Positions 19,313 through 31,925 of a DNA stretch of 64,000 nucleotides are shown here, piece after piece. How positions within the stretch are numbered: the first letter of the stretch is position 1; every line of letters begins with the position of its first letter. This DNA is from Lactarius indigo (Eukaryota > Basidiomycota > Agaricomycetes > Russulales > Russulaceae). The stretch is from assembly GCA_025766275.1 (NCBI GenBank), contig JAFKAC010000027.1, forward strand, positions 62,001 through 126,000, given 5' to 3'. A program made the translations under genes and the position numbers. The notes beneath the pieces were generated by a model that saw nothing but the letters and a program-made list of their open reading frames with translations, searched no databases and was not told where the DNA came from.

Positions 19313-20207
19313 GTGGTCTCTTTCGTCGTCGCGTTCCTGTCACCCTCGTGGAATGCCCTCAGTCGTCCACGCCCTCGGCGATCAGGTCAGCCACATTCCA
19401 GACTCGGTCACTGTGTCGTTGGTGTCAAACTTTCCGCCCTAGCACCACCATCTGCCACTCGTTCATTCATTGGGCCAACCTTGTTGCGTCCTATTGACCT
19501 TGTCCACTTTTGTCTCTGGCTGATCAGCATCGCGACCCCGTTTCTACCCCCATTCCTTCAACCGATTTCCCTAGCTTCGCGCCCTTGGTCTCGGGCAAAG
19601 GTACGCTCTCATTCTTCTCAACCTTTGGTATTCTCTAACCACTCTTTAGTGCACGTTGTCAACGCTACCCGTGTTGCTACTTCGGCCATACATACATTCA
19701 TTCTTCCGCACCTTCGACATCGGAATCCCTCAGACTGACCGAAGCGAAGCTAATCCAGAAATGCTCGTATATGCCAAGCCTCTATTCAACATCATGCCTG
19801 CCTTGGCGGAACACTTCTATCGAGTGTTGCACAATCTGTCCATCTACTCCCATACGTCCAACTTCGTGATGCGCTACCTTCGTACCCGTGAGAATTTCTC
19901 TGCCTGCCAGTTGGTCGCACTCCCTTTCAAAGCTCCCATCATTCCCCATTCCCGATATCAGGGTCCAGTATTCCGATGGTTCAAGAGTCGCCACCAGCGT
20001 GGCAGTGTCGAGCCCCTCACTTCCTTCCTTCAACTGCAATCCTACATCTTCGACCTTGTTGCATCGAACCTTCACTCGCTCGCTAATCGTGGCCACCCCA
20101 AGGACGTCTCAGCTGCTTCAATTAACCTACAGAAACGAGCAAGCCAAGGTGATTCCCACGCACAAGGTGGAAGAGGAGGAGGAACATTGGTGCTTGTGGT
20201 GGGGTAG
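19313..20207 (+). CDS. hypothetical protein, possible two-exon gene
   Basis: Two open frames join in phase if an intron is removed at 19601-19649 (GTACGC...CTTTAG, 49 nt), giving about 281 residues. I do not recognise the product. The second exon has mixed hydrophobic and aromatic stretches and ends in a Gly-rich tail. The minus strand also has a protein-like frame at 19782-20096, so the coding strand is uncertain. No neighbour helps assign a role. Confidence 0.25.
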
Positions 20208-20865
20208 TTACACCAAAGGTTCGCGCTGATTTGGATGTTAGCAGGCTTTTTTTAATTTAGATTGAACGCAGCTGTAGTCTGCACTGGAATTGATTTGCTT
20301 CCCACATATTACAGTACGTAGATACACCCAGTTGTGAATATAACCGAACACCGTCGGATTACATCAAGGCGATTGCAACTGAGTTCCATTATGTAAAAAA
20401 AAAGTGCGATTTCGACAATCTCGGATCCCTAGTATTCTAACTAGATCTGACTCCCAAACGACTACCAAATGACTCTGGTCCGGCCTAGTCGGACTTGTGC
20501 AAAATTTCTGACTGCCAACGGACTCGGCTTGACCCGAATTGACCCCAGCTGACCGCACCCGGACCGCCGCTGACTCATTCCGACTTTTCCTTTTTTACTG
20601 AGGATGATATGATATTCATCACATTGCGACAGTCCCTCTCTAGTCTTCGTTCGCAGCGTGTTGACCTCCCTTGTTACCGCACAATGAAAAGACATATGAA
20701 GTACACAATACGAGAAATGAAGCCTACCCGTTGAACATGCGGCGCTTCCGGTTCCGTCGAGCCTCGTGTTGTTACCTCGTGGTGCCCAATAATGGAGGTC
20801 GCTCCAGCCGCAACTCGTTCCATCCTCATTGTACTCTCTGCAGACGACTCACATCATAGTTTTCG
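20208..20865. other. intergenic region upstream of the first DUF6535 gene
   Basis: This is AT-rich and includes an A9 run near 20394. I see no gene; it should hold the promoter of the gene starting at 20866. Confidence 0.5.
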
Positions 20866-23691
20866 ATGTCCCAAGCTACTACTGCAATATTTGGTCCAGG
20901 TACTACAGGTACTATTTTCCTGCCTGACTCTATTTTTCCCCGTTCTCATCTAGCCTGCCGCCAAAATAGATGATCAGCCCCAGTCGGAACAAAATCAAGC
21001 CTCGCGTGGTGTATCTGATTTTGTCGATGGCTCCGGGGCTATTTTCTCCATGTATATGGCAATGGCGACGGAAGAGGATAAGAAGATGGTCGAGAACTGG
21101 AAAGAGGATGCAGATGGGATCCTTGTATTTGTGCGTCTATCTATCATATCATCTGGTTCACACCGACTCAACTGTCGCAGACCGGTTTATTTTCTGCTGC
21201 TGTCGCAACATTGATCTCGGTGTCCATTCAAGACATTCGACCAAACCCACAGGACACCTCCAATTTCTACCTCGCGAATATCTACCAGACTGCCGCCAAC
21301 CCCAATACCTCAACTTCTCTCCCCTCTTCCCCACCGCCATTCTCCCCACCAAACTACGCAGTTTGGATAAACTCACTTTGGTTCATGAGCTTGGTCATCA
21401 GTATCTCCTGTGCTCTACTTGCAACGTTGCTACAGCAATGGGCACGAAGATATCTCAAGGCGTCTCAGTCTCATTATGGCCTGAGTCCACACAAGCGAGC
21501 ATGGATCCGTTCGTACTTTCATGAAGGTGTTAAAAAGTATTTCCTTCCATGGGCAGTCGAAACACTCCCTGCACTTCTCCATATTTCCCTGTTTCTGTTC
21601 TTTGCTGGTCTGGTCGTGTTCCTTCATAACGTCAACATGACAGCTTTCAAATTGGTGTTGTCATGGGTTGGGATTTGCGCGGCTCTATACGGGTGCATCA
21701 CATTGATGCCGGCCCTTCGTTGTTATGATAGCCCGTACTATACATCACTTTCATCACCAGTTTGGTACATTGCTCTTGTGATACGACATGTCGTCTTTCG
21801 TGTTCGTCGGTGGTCCTATTTGACAACTGACACGATTCTTCTCCGTCGGCGTCGTCGCCATCCCCTGTATTATGATATTCCCCTCCAGGTGTTCAAGGAC
21901 GCCTTCCGCAAAGTCTTCTTGAAGGGCAGGCAATGGATAGCCGAGGAATTTGCTCTGGAATTCGGAAAAAAATTCGACCATCACGCCTTCAGGTGGACGC
22001 TCGAGCGTTTGGACGAAGATGACGAACTGGAGCGCTTCTTTTCGGGCTTACCTGGCTTCCGCAGATCCCGGCTGGTCGATGATCCTCTACCCGATCTCGC
22101 CGACGAGGCCAAAGCCAAGCTTTCCGATGCGTTGATAGGATTTCTCGACCGCAGTCTCGGGTCCAATTTGCTTCGCGAGCATGTCAAAATACACCGGGCC
22201 ATGATCTGCGCGAAAGCCGTTGACCCGTTGCATTTTCCCGTTGCATTCTGGCATATCTTCCACAAGATCTCTAATTGGCCCCGACTTAGCGAACGGCAGA
22301 CCACTGAATTTCTCCTTGTCATCGGGGATTGGTACCGAGATTGGCGCCGAGGTTGGCGCAATGGTCGAGACCAACAAACTGAAATATTTGGAGAGGCCAT
22401 GTTCACCTGTTTTATTGCAGAAGCGGGACGCCGCGGCAGCTCTTTTCTTACTTTTGCCCCCAATATACTGGGAATATCAGAAGCTGACTTCCGACGCTAC
22501 ACCAGAGACAGAAACTTGCAACTGGCAGGCTTTATTCACATGGCCCGCCACCAATTTAGCCAGTTTGGGAAACTGGGCTGGCACGATCGCCGGTTCTCGC
22601 GAGTTCTAGAGGGCGATTGGCATGCCTACGTGCAAAATACGTCACCTGATCTGCAGCACGACTTCTGTGCACTCTGGAATCAAATCGTTCTCAAAGCGCA
22701 GAATGACGGCGATCGGGAGATGGCGACATGGATCCTCGGACCGATTCGGAAGGTATACATCGCCCTTCATGAAGGTTCCGATGCTGCCCCAACACAATTC
22801 TCTGCCTCCACCCATGATTGGGATGATGTTCTGGACGACCCACGCTCGTATCCGCGGTGCGACGTTGTTGGTCATATTCACCACTCTGCTCCCAGAACCT
22901 CAGCTTGGGCTGTCCTGCACGACAATGACGCACCGCTCCCTGCTCCCCTTACCAGTCATGATGTGCTTTCCTCCATGCGTGTCTCACGTCACGTCGTCGA
23001 AAGCCTCACGGATATGCCGCTTGAAGACTTCCACCCTCGGACCACTCATCAGGTGACCACTGAAAGCCTCTCATTTCCTGTCACCCCACCAGATCCAGCG
23101 ACCGCTGATGCGTTTGTAAACTCTGGTGGAACAATACCCCGCCCTACTTCCGCAACCTCAATATCCACCCCTCTTCTTCCCTCTACCTCCCCACCTGCTG
23201 CCGTTACCCTCCAACACAACGCAGACCTCATGGCGCCTTCCGATCTACCAAACCGCCCTTCTTCAGCTTCCCATCCAACTCTCGACAACACACTTCTTAC
23301 AGGTTTGTCGCTATCTTAACACTTGCCCATGGCTCGATCTGACCCCTCGCCTCCTTACACAGAACTCCATCGTTCGGAAATAATCCCTACTACTCCCAGC
23401 GCTTCGACAGGGCCGGCCTCTGCACCTGATCTGGGTGCCGCTGTCGAGGATGATGGCAGCCCGAAGCTTGGTCCACGCGAAGAAAACGACGCTCTTGATC
23501 CCCCCTCGGCGGTTCACTCAATCCACGCAAACACCATGCCCACTTTAGATACCCCACCGCAATCCCTGTTACCATCGGCCACCGACACTGACCCAGCCAT
23601 CACAGGCCCTTCAACAAGTGAACCAAACGCCGAGCATACGGGAGGAGGTCGTCCGCCACAGCCTTTCCGTAGCTCGTATGATATCGTTTAA
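20866..23691 (+). CDS. DUF6535 domain membrane protein, intact
   Basis: The proposed exons are 20866-20908, 20970-21130, 21181-23302 and 23363-23691, with all phases consistent; they give 884 residues. The N-terminal block VDGSGAIFSMYMAMATEEDK, then ENWKEDADGILVFTGLFSAA and SVSIQDIRPNPQDTSNFYL, is the DUF6535 signature. Strong hydrophobic helices follow (WFMSLVISISCALLATLLQQ and LLHISLFLFFAGLVVFL), with a third near LSWVGICAALYGCITLMP. The long C-terminal region is soluble and ends in a Pro/Ser/Thr-rich tail finishing SSYDIV. The family is common in Agaricomycetes and its function is not known to me; membrane location is inferred. The first exon and its acceptor (20969) are the least certain part. 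Confidence 0.85.
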
Positions 23692-24427
23692 CGTCTCCCG
23701 GTCTCTTTGATACGTGCACACGCTATAGGGTATATGTTCCCGATATCACCTCATTTTTCTCATCTCGTGTATATACTGTCCTATAATATGGTGCAAATAC
23801 CGTGGCCCGTGGCGAATATGTAAACTTGGTAGAGTAGAGAGCTGTGAGCGATGAGTCTCAGAAATCCCCTTAGGTGGGCCAGTGAGCATACCGGGCAGTG
23901 ACGCGAAGGCCTCTGCACGCAAACAGGTAGCCGTCTCTATCCCCTCAGCTCCAGTAGTGTCAGCGAATAGTCTCTCCTTGGGACTTTGTTGAGAGCAGCA
24001 TTAAGAATATTATATTACTGTTGATACCATGTGGAGCAAGATGGAGGACCCAGCTGAAGTTAAAATGGCCAGTCCCAACCCGTCGCTCGGATCCAATGCT
24101 CGCGCGACTACTGAACTTCTTCCCATCCCCATCGACAATCCTGTATCAGTCCCTCTCTTCTCAACCTTCAACGCAGAATAGAACGACTGGAAGGGCTATA
24201 TTGGACGGTCCCGGATAAAATACCCATTGAGAGATATACATTGTTCTGTCGGTGCGTGACTCAGAGCTAGTTGGTGCCCTCATATTCTCCGCCTCGCTAT
24301 TTCCTCCCTCTCATTATTCCCTCTCTTCAATGGGTAGGAATCACATTCATATCTTGGGGAATATAACGGAGTGGAGTGAATAAATGTGTAGCATAAATTG
24401 AGGCCGAGGCAGTACTTGGAGAGGCCA
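23692..24427. other. spacer between DUF6535 copies
   Basis: No gene is supported. Short frames here lack similarity to anything I recognise. Confidence 0.45.
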
Positions 24428-25250
24428 TCCTTCTATCCATTGCGCAACTTCGCTGGTAATATTCATGACGACTCTGTCCCCACAGCCATTTCTCGTACCG
24501 CTGCGCTAGCCCTGTTTCCCTTACCAGTCCAGACACATCTCCCTCATCCGTACCCGCCCCATGTCATGTCGACGAATGCCTCACTGATGTTTTGCCGCTT
24601 GACAACTCCCACTCCGCTCTTCAGGCTACCATTGAAAAGTGACATTTCTGTTACTTCTCAGGATCTGCTACAAGGCAGTACGGATGCCTCCATGAAACCC
24701 TTCCCCTCTCCGCCCTGAACCTTCGGCATATACTCCTCCCTCAATGGCCTCTATCTGCTCATCTGGTTCCATCACCGTCCAGCACATCGTAGACCGCCGC
24801 ACTTCGTCTGGTGCTTTAGACGTTCCACTGTTACTTTCTCCCATTCAGGTCCTGGATGACGTGGGCCCTTCACTTCCGCAGGCATCTTTGAACTGTTGCG
24901 TGACTGGATCTAACCACGCATATTCTTCGCCAGAATATCATTCGTCGCCGCTGGCCCCCGCTTCTCCTGGCCTATCTCGTGAACGGTCGTCCTCTGCACC
25001 TGACTTGGGCGGCTCGGCTGAGGGAGAGGGTGGCGCGACAGCTGCTTTGCACAAGGAAAGGGGCGCTCTTGACCCCCCTGCGGTAGCTCTGGAAAATGTT
25101 GTGACTGTCCCGGATCTTCCACCACGGTTTCTGCCAGCGTTGTCAGTCACTTATGCAGCCATCGCAGGTCCTTTGCAGTGCCCTCTTGTTGTCGAGCCTA
25201 CAGGACCCCACCCTCCACACGCCTCGTATGACCATTATGATATCGCGTGA
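24428..25250 (+). pseudogene. relic of a DUF6535 gene, C-terminal tail only
   Basis: Only the tail is left. The stretch FAGNIHDDSVPTAISRTAA matches VAGHIHNDSPSTSSVRTAA of the copy at 28000-30810. The final frame (from about 24744) has SSAPDLGGSAEGEGG and ERGALDPPAVALE, matching SAPDLGAAVEDDGSP and ENDALDPPSAVHS of the intact gene, and ends YDHYDIA against SSYDIV. The membrane domain and the middle are missing, and the pieces lie in different frames (break near 24718). It is a dead partial duplicate. Confidence 0.7.
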
Positions 25251-27999
25251 AGCATCCCTCATAAAATGGGTTCTTGTTGCGCCTTCAATGTGTGGCACTC
25301 GTTTCGGGATTTTCTGATGTATCTAACACCATACTTACAAGATTCGGAAAAATATGTGTAACATCTATGTTTCTTCCATTATCATATTTCTCTATGTATT
25401 CCCGCGAGAAAGACGCTCTCATACTTCCTTCCCAATCAGCACTCCACGTCTCCCCCGACCTATGTAGAAGTATTGGCGCTCCCCAGGCTCTTGCCAACCG
25501 TACATATAACTTTTCAAAGAACCCAGTTTCCATGCGTCGCAACATCAGGCGAAAACATGACAGGGTTCGTTTGGCGATTCAGGTTTAGGTGACTTGCTTT
25601 GAGAATAGATAGCTGAGTATGTATAACCACGAGTCTAGAGCGGAGGGACGCGAACGAGGAAGGGGAGAGTTGCTCGATTCCCCTGTACCAGAACCACTTT
25701 CTCGAATGCCTGCGCGTCTCTTCATAATTAGTATATATACTCTACGATAGTAGACGAACAGGATAAGGGACGCACCCTGACTTCCTACCCCTGAACTAGC
25801 CTTCCTCTCCATCTGCCACACTGCGCAGATGACGGATGGAAGCATTACCGTGAGGTACTCTGTCTCACTGCGGCGATTCCGTATTGCAGACTCCGAAGCG
25901 TGATTGGGATTATGTAAGCAATGACGATGCAGGGCATGTCTCCTCTTACGAGAAATCTGCGGAGGTGTGTTGTTGAGCAGTCACTGAAGAGTATCCGAGT
26001 TGGAGGGTTGTATATTGTGACCACAGGGTAGACGATAAGTCTTAGATGCTATCGTAAGTGGTCGTGGTCGAGTCTCGCGAGCCTGAAGCTTGAATGGGGA
26101 GAAAGAAGGGTCTGCGGGATGTAGCCGTAACTCGTCTGGCATCTCAGAAATTCAACGCTTTATATTTAGCACATATTTTCCTTTCCAAAAAGACATGTGT
26201 TTGGTGGTCGGCAAGGATCTAGTAGATATAAGCGAAAGAGAACGTGGAGTTACCCTGCGAGGTCATATTATGTCTTGCTATATCATGATCAGGCCGCAAG
26301 GGTAGCAAAAATGGACAAGTCAGTCACAAGCCAGCGCTCTACTCGGGTCACGGATACGTACCGTATTCCGATGGTGTCTGCGTGCCCGTGCTGCCAGGCG
26401 TGCAGGCCGTTCAGCCCAAGTCACTTGGGGATATCCGGAGGAGCGCGAAAAGCGAGTGAGCTTGCGCAGCAACGACCGCGTCGAGTTTAAGGAGAGGGAG
26501 GGTCAAGACGACGGTTGGGTCGGAAAGGACCATGGCGATTGCGATTGCGATTGCGTCGAGTAGGGCAAGCTGCGTGGCCTGCAGCGCGAGAGGACGTGCG
26601 CGAGCTTGCAGCGGTAGGGAACAAGTCTGTATGGAGAGCGAGGCACGTCAGCAGGTAAAGGGGAGAGAGGAGCAGAGGACGCACGGCTGTCCCGTTTTGG
26701 AAAAGACGCTCTCAAAAAAGCTTCTGAGGGCGTGATCTCCCACTCGTTCAGCCACCTCTTGACGAGAGAACTGCAACATGTGCAGTTCGTCGTTTGGTGC
26801 TGGCTAGAGCTGGGAGAGCGTCATACGATGGGAAATGGAGGGAATATTGTCGTGGGTGCGTGTTGAAGTTCGTCAAGGCTTACGTAGATGGTCAATGAGG
26901 GCTAGGAGACGTCGCGGCGAGGAGACGCACACGTGGTACTTGAATATTATAGCTTGAACGCAGGCCCTGTAGTCGCGTGCGCGACAATATAATTCTAGAG
27001 AATCGGTCGACCAAGAGTTTAATTGATGGGGATAAAAGAGGTCGATGGATCCTTCAATCTCTGTTGCAGGATGGTAGTAAGACGGCGGGTCAAAGGGGAC
27101 GACTTGGCCGAGACACTCACAGTAGTCCCACGCCTAACCACTTGACATCCTCGAATGGGACAGAAAAGCCCTCTTTTTTCCTCGCGCCGTCATCAGATAG
27201 ATAGTCGACCGTCCTCGACTACAAGGTCCTGTCGAAATAAGGTGCACATTCGGATCTGCCCAACGAGGGGTAGGTAGCTGGGCGATTTGTGCTTATCTTG
27301 AATTGTAGAACAGCTGAGAATCCACGTACTGTACAGGACAATTGAGATATGAGAGCGAGGAGCTGACACAACCGAGCCAAACAATAACGACAATAACGCC
27401 TAGCGTGAGAATGAACACGCAAAGTCATAATACAGTAACTTAACCGTTTCGATGAATCGTTTCGTACTGCTACAGAGTCTCCCTCAGACAGTGACTTCTG
27501 TGAATACTGCAAATTTTACTGAAGGCGACATGCTATGGGCGAGATGTCATTCATGCCCCTGGGATGCGAAGTACAAGTCGATGTTCTAAATATCAGGAAT
27601 TTATTGTCTGGAGGTCCCCGGGAAGGGGCGGGAGAGATCCTAGACCGAGACGTCTTGAAGAGGTCCATGTAAGATGACAGTATGGAAACCGTTGCATAGA
27701 CGACTCGGACTGACAGCAAGACTAACAGCAATATTATCACCTTTGGGAACAATCACGGGAGACGTCCAGTCACGGTTCATCTCCTTTGTTTTTATTGCGC
27801 AACATACAATGACTTACGGAAGTGCACAATATCAGAATTTTACAACAACAAACACCGGGACGTCAAGTACCCATGGTCGATCTTTTGTATTGCTCTTGCG
27901 AGGGTACTTTGCTATTTTACAGCTAGCTAACGGCGGTCGCTCTTAATATCTTCCACCCTACCATATTTTCCTCTTCATATCCCATAATATTCAATTATC
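25251..27999. other. gene-poor region with a duplicated 3' flank
   Basis: No gene is supported. About 26370-26560 resembles 31049-31240 (shared GTGTCTGCGYGY and GTGCAGG blocks, then AGGAG and TCGAGTTTAA/TCGAGCTTAA), so both DUF6535 duplicates carry the same downstream sequence. A short hexamer repeat (GCGATT, about 3 units) lies near 26535-26555. Confidence 0.45.
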
Positions 28000-30810
28000 A
28001 TGTCCCAAGCTTCTCCCGAGGATATCAGCGTAATCAAGGCAGGTATAGGCCTTGGTACAGGTACCTCGTCAGCACTTGACTCTATCCTCACCGTTCTCAC
28101 CCGCCACTGCTGCCTCCACAGGCGGTCCCCAGGATCTGCCCCAGTGGAATCCGAATCAGGTCCCACACGGAACGTCTGACTTGGTCGATGGTTCTGGGCT
28201 TATTTTCTCGATGTATCTAGAAAGGGCGGAGGAAGAAGACAAGAAGATGGCCGAAAACTGGAAAGAAAACGCTGAAGGGACCCTCGTCTTTGTGCGTCTC
28301 TATCTTCTAACCCGGTGCTTCACCCCGACTCATCGGTCATAGGCTGGCTTATTTTCTGCTGCTGTTGCATCGTTGATCTCAGTATCAATTCAGGACATTC
28401 GACCGAACCCACAGGACACCTCTAACTTCTACCTCGCAAATATCTATCGGACTATTGCCGACCCAAATCGATCCAACATTTCGAATTCCCTCCCCCCTTC
28501 TCCACCCCAGTTTTCTCCACCAAACTCTGCAGTTTGGGTAAACGCGCTTTGGTTCATGAGCTTAGTGATCAGTATTTCGTGTGCTCTACTCGCAACGTTA
28601 CTACAGCAGTGGGCACGAAAATACCTCAGGGTCACTCAGCCACGCTACAGCAGCCCACTCAAGCGAGCGCGGATCCGTACGTTCTTCTCTGGAGGGGTCG
28701 ATGGGTGTCTCCTTCCGTGGGCGGTTGAGGCGTTGCCCACCCTGCTACACATCTCCCTGTTCCTGTTCTTCGCCGGCCTGGTTGTGTTCCTACGGAACAT
28801 TGACCTCCTGATTTTCAAATCGGTGCTGTCATGGGTCGGCGTTTGCACGGCTCTGTACGGATGCGTCACATGGATGCCAGTCCTTCGTCGTGACAGCCCA
28901 TACTACACCCCACTCTCACCGATTGCGCGGGCAATAGCAGTTGCTTTTATTGCGTGGTCTGCCCAGTGGGTCTTCGGTCTTATACTTACCTACAATTTCT
29001 TTCGCTATCTTATTCGCCGCGAGCCCTTCCCATCCGACCGGCTCATTGGTTCCTTGGGGGACAAGATTTGGGAGTTCACGACGCGCTTACTGAAGAATAC
29101 TGAGGAAATTGTTCTGAAGTCACCAGAGGGGCTCGATGCTCGTGCCTTTATGTGGACATTCGACAGTTTGAATGAAGACTACGAACTGGTGGACTTCTTT
29201 TCCGGCTTACCCGGCTTCCGCAGTTCGAAAGTTGTCCATGATCCCCTTCCCAGTCTCACTCCTGATGAAAGGAAGAAGCTTTCAACGGGATTGATCGGAT
29301 TATTGGACCGCACGTTATCATCCGATTTACTCAAGGAGGAGGACAAAAAACGGCGAGCCATGATTTGTGCGAAGGCCACCGATCCAGCGCACATTCCCAA
29401 GACGTTTGATATCCTTCATAAAATTTTGTCCAGGTATCATTATACCAGTCCGCTGGCCACTGACATCGTGCAGGTTGCGAGAGGCTGGGGCGGTAAGATG
29501 GATGAATATGCTACTTGGGATGCACAGGCTTCTATCTCCATGATTGTCGCAACAACGCAACCACGCGATGATTCTTGGTTTATTCTCGCCTCAGGCCCCA
29601 ATGCACTTGGTGTCCCGGAGTCTGTCCTTCGAGATTATGCCGCAAACGGTGACAGCTTGTCACTTGCCATCCTGATTCACGTCACTCGCCAGCAGTTTAG
29701 CCATTTACGGGACCCGTGGCCGTGGTATTGGTTCGCGAATGTTCTGAAGGCAGCTTCAGGCATTCAATGTACAAGACTCGTCACCTGAACTGCAGCACGA
29801 GTTCTGCGTGCTCTGGAACCAAATCGTTCATAAAGCGCAGAACAGCATCGAGAACAAGTACGCGACGGCATGGCACATCCTCAGACCAATTCGGAACATA
29901 TACATCGCCCTACATCCAGACGGCGCTTCTGCTCCGACACGATTCTCTTCCTCTACCGATGATGGGGATAACATTCTGCTTGACCCGTCCTCGTATCCGG
30001 TGTGCACCGTCGCTGGCCATATCCATAACGACTCTCCTTCCACATCCTCTGTTCGCACTGCTGCGCTGGCCCATTCATCCCTTGCCAGTTCAGATGTACC
30101 TTCTTCACCCGCGCCTGCACCGCTCCATGTCGACAAAAGTCTTACGAACGTGCCACCGCTTGAAAGCTTCCACTGTGCTCACCAGACGACTACCCATAGC
30201 CTCCGCAATCGTGTTACCTCACAAGATCTAACCACAACGCGAGACTTCGTCACCTCAGGTACAACAATCGCCTACCCCACAGACTTTGACACCCACACCT
30301 CTTTCCCCAACCTCTCCACTCGCTGCCATTTCCCTTCAGCACAACCCAGACCTCCTGACTAGGACGCCCTCCAATCCACCAACCCCCCCGTATTCAGCTT
30401 CTTCCACTCCAGATCTCGGCAATATAGTTCCTAAAATCCCACTGCTATCTCCACACTCGCACATCATCCGATCCGACCTCTCACCGTCTTTCCTGGAGTC
30501 TCATCTCTCGATAACGGTCGCTACTTCTCCTAGCACTCCTCCTCGGCCGATCTCTGCAGAGGGCGATGACAGCCTGCCGCTTGGTTCGTGCAAGGAAAAG
30601 GATAGTCTTAAACCCCCTTCGGTGGATCAGGAAATGCACGCGAACACTATAGCCACCTTACCATACTTTCCCCCACAATTTCCATTGGTTTCTTACCCAG
30701 ACATAGCCATTGTTACCGCGGGTCGGTCACCGGAAGAACTAAATTCTGAACGTACACTGGCAGGAGATCACCCTCCGCATCCTACACATTTCCCATATGA
30801 TATGGTTTAA
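28000..30810 (+). pseudogene. DUF6535 domain gene, second copy, with two +1 frameshifts
   Basis: The exons correspond to the intact gene: 28000-28060, 28122-28291 and 28343 onward, with the same intron positions and phases. The N-terminal block (DLVDGSGLIFSMYLERAEEE) and the membrane helices (FMSLVISISCALLATLLQQW, HISLFLFFAGLVVFLRN) are preserved. The frame is lost near 29749-29775 by one extra base compared with the intact paralogue, resumes as SSPELQHEFCVLWNQIV, and is lost again by one base near 30257-30300. The tail then ends FPYDMV at 30810. It may be a young pseudogene or, given the same error type in neighbouring housekeeping genes, a good gene with two sequencing errors. Confidence 0.75.
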
Positions 30811-31925
30811 CATTTCTTCCATCTCTTGGGTGTGCGGTGCATCAGGTACACCGTACTGATACTATTCTAGTTCTAGTTGGATATTTTTTTGTCTTGGCGG
30901 TAGTACAAATACGGTGGTAAACTCGAATAGATATGTCCCAGAACGCTCCAGTGGAGGCGCTACCCCGTCATGACTGCCTCATTACAACGCCGCGCGAAAG
31001 CGACGACATCGAGCACGCCCACTTGCTATCGGACAGACTTGAACTGCATTGCTCGGTAGTGTCTGCGCGTGCGTACTGCTAAACGTGCAGGTCATCGGCC
31101 CGACGCTTAGGCGCATCTAGAGGAGGTCAGGGAGCGGGTACACATGGCCAGCGAGGACTCCATCGAGCTTAAAGAGCGGGTCAAAGTCGAAGATGGTCAG
31201 TTTGGACAGGACCGTGGTGACCAGGTCGAACATGGCTAGTAGGTGTGATCTCCCCCTCCTGTAGCTAGTTCTAGAAATCTGCGTGTGAGACCTTGAGCCC
31301 GTGAAGCTCGTGGTTTATGCCTGGCGAGGTCCAGGAATGCGTTGTAGACTGGGATACAGACGGCAGATTGTTGTGGGAGCGCCTGAAGCGGAAACGCATA
31401 TGCTCTTCAGTCACGTGCATGAGGAATTTTTCAGGCACGTGTTTAAGATCTTCCCCGATCGACCAATTGCAAAGCATCCTTAGTCATCCACCAACCTCCC
31501 TGCACACCGCGAACGGCCAAGAAAAACAAGACTAATAGCTTGTCTCGTGCGTCAGTCGACGTCAGCCCCCGGAGTGTAGAAGCTGGAGCATCATACACAG
31601 CATTCGGTCAGCAGCTACCAGTCCTATTACCCCGTAGTATGTTCAACTTGAAGCAGGAATAGCGTATGTCGTTCATATCCTATGGACACAACTCCGTAAC
31701 TGTAGTGGAACAGAAGCCCGCTAAGCGTCAAGACACTCTATTAGTCCCATAAAAACCAACAGTTTTCGCTCTCTCTCTCCAATCCGCCGCCTGCGTTTGA
31801 CTATCATTGGCATTCCGACCTTCTCTTATTCTCGGTGTTCTATTTGTATCCTCCGGTGCGTAGCGATTTATCTTCCAAACTACAATTCTGATATAAAAAC
31901 AAGTTTCCGACTCTGCTGTCCCCTG
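30811..31925. other. intergenic region with DUF6535 3' flank repeat
   Basis: 31049-31240 is the second copy of the flank described near 26370. Read on the minus strand both copies keep a similar short peptide pattern (LTIFDFDPLFKLDGVLAG here), perhaps a remnant of another gene. The rest should hold the promoter of the transporter gene at 31926. Confidence 0.4.

Noticed and set aside
28000..30810. Explaining the two frame breaks of the second DUF6535 copy by short introns
   Set aside because: The only GT...AG stretches available are about 24 nt or less, far below the 45-65 nt introns of this genome.
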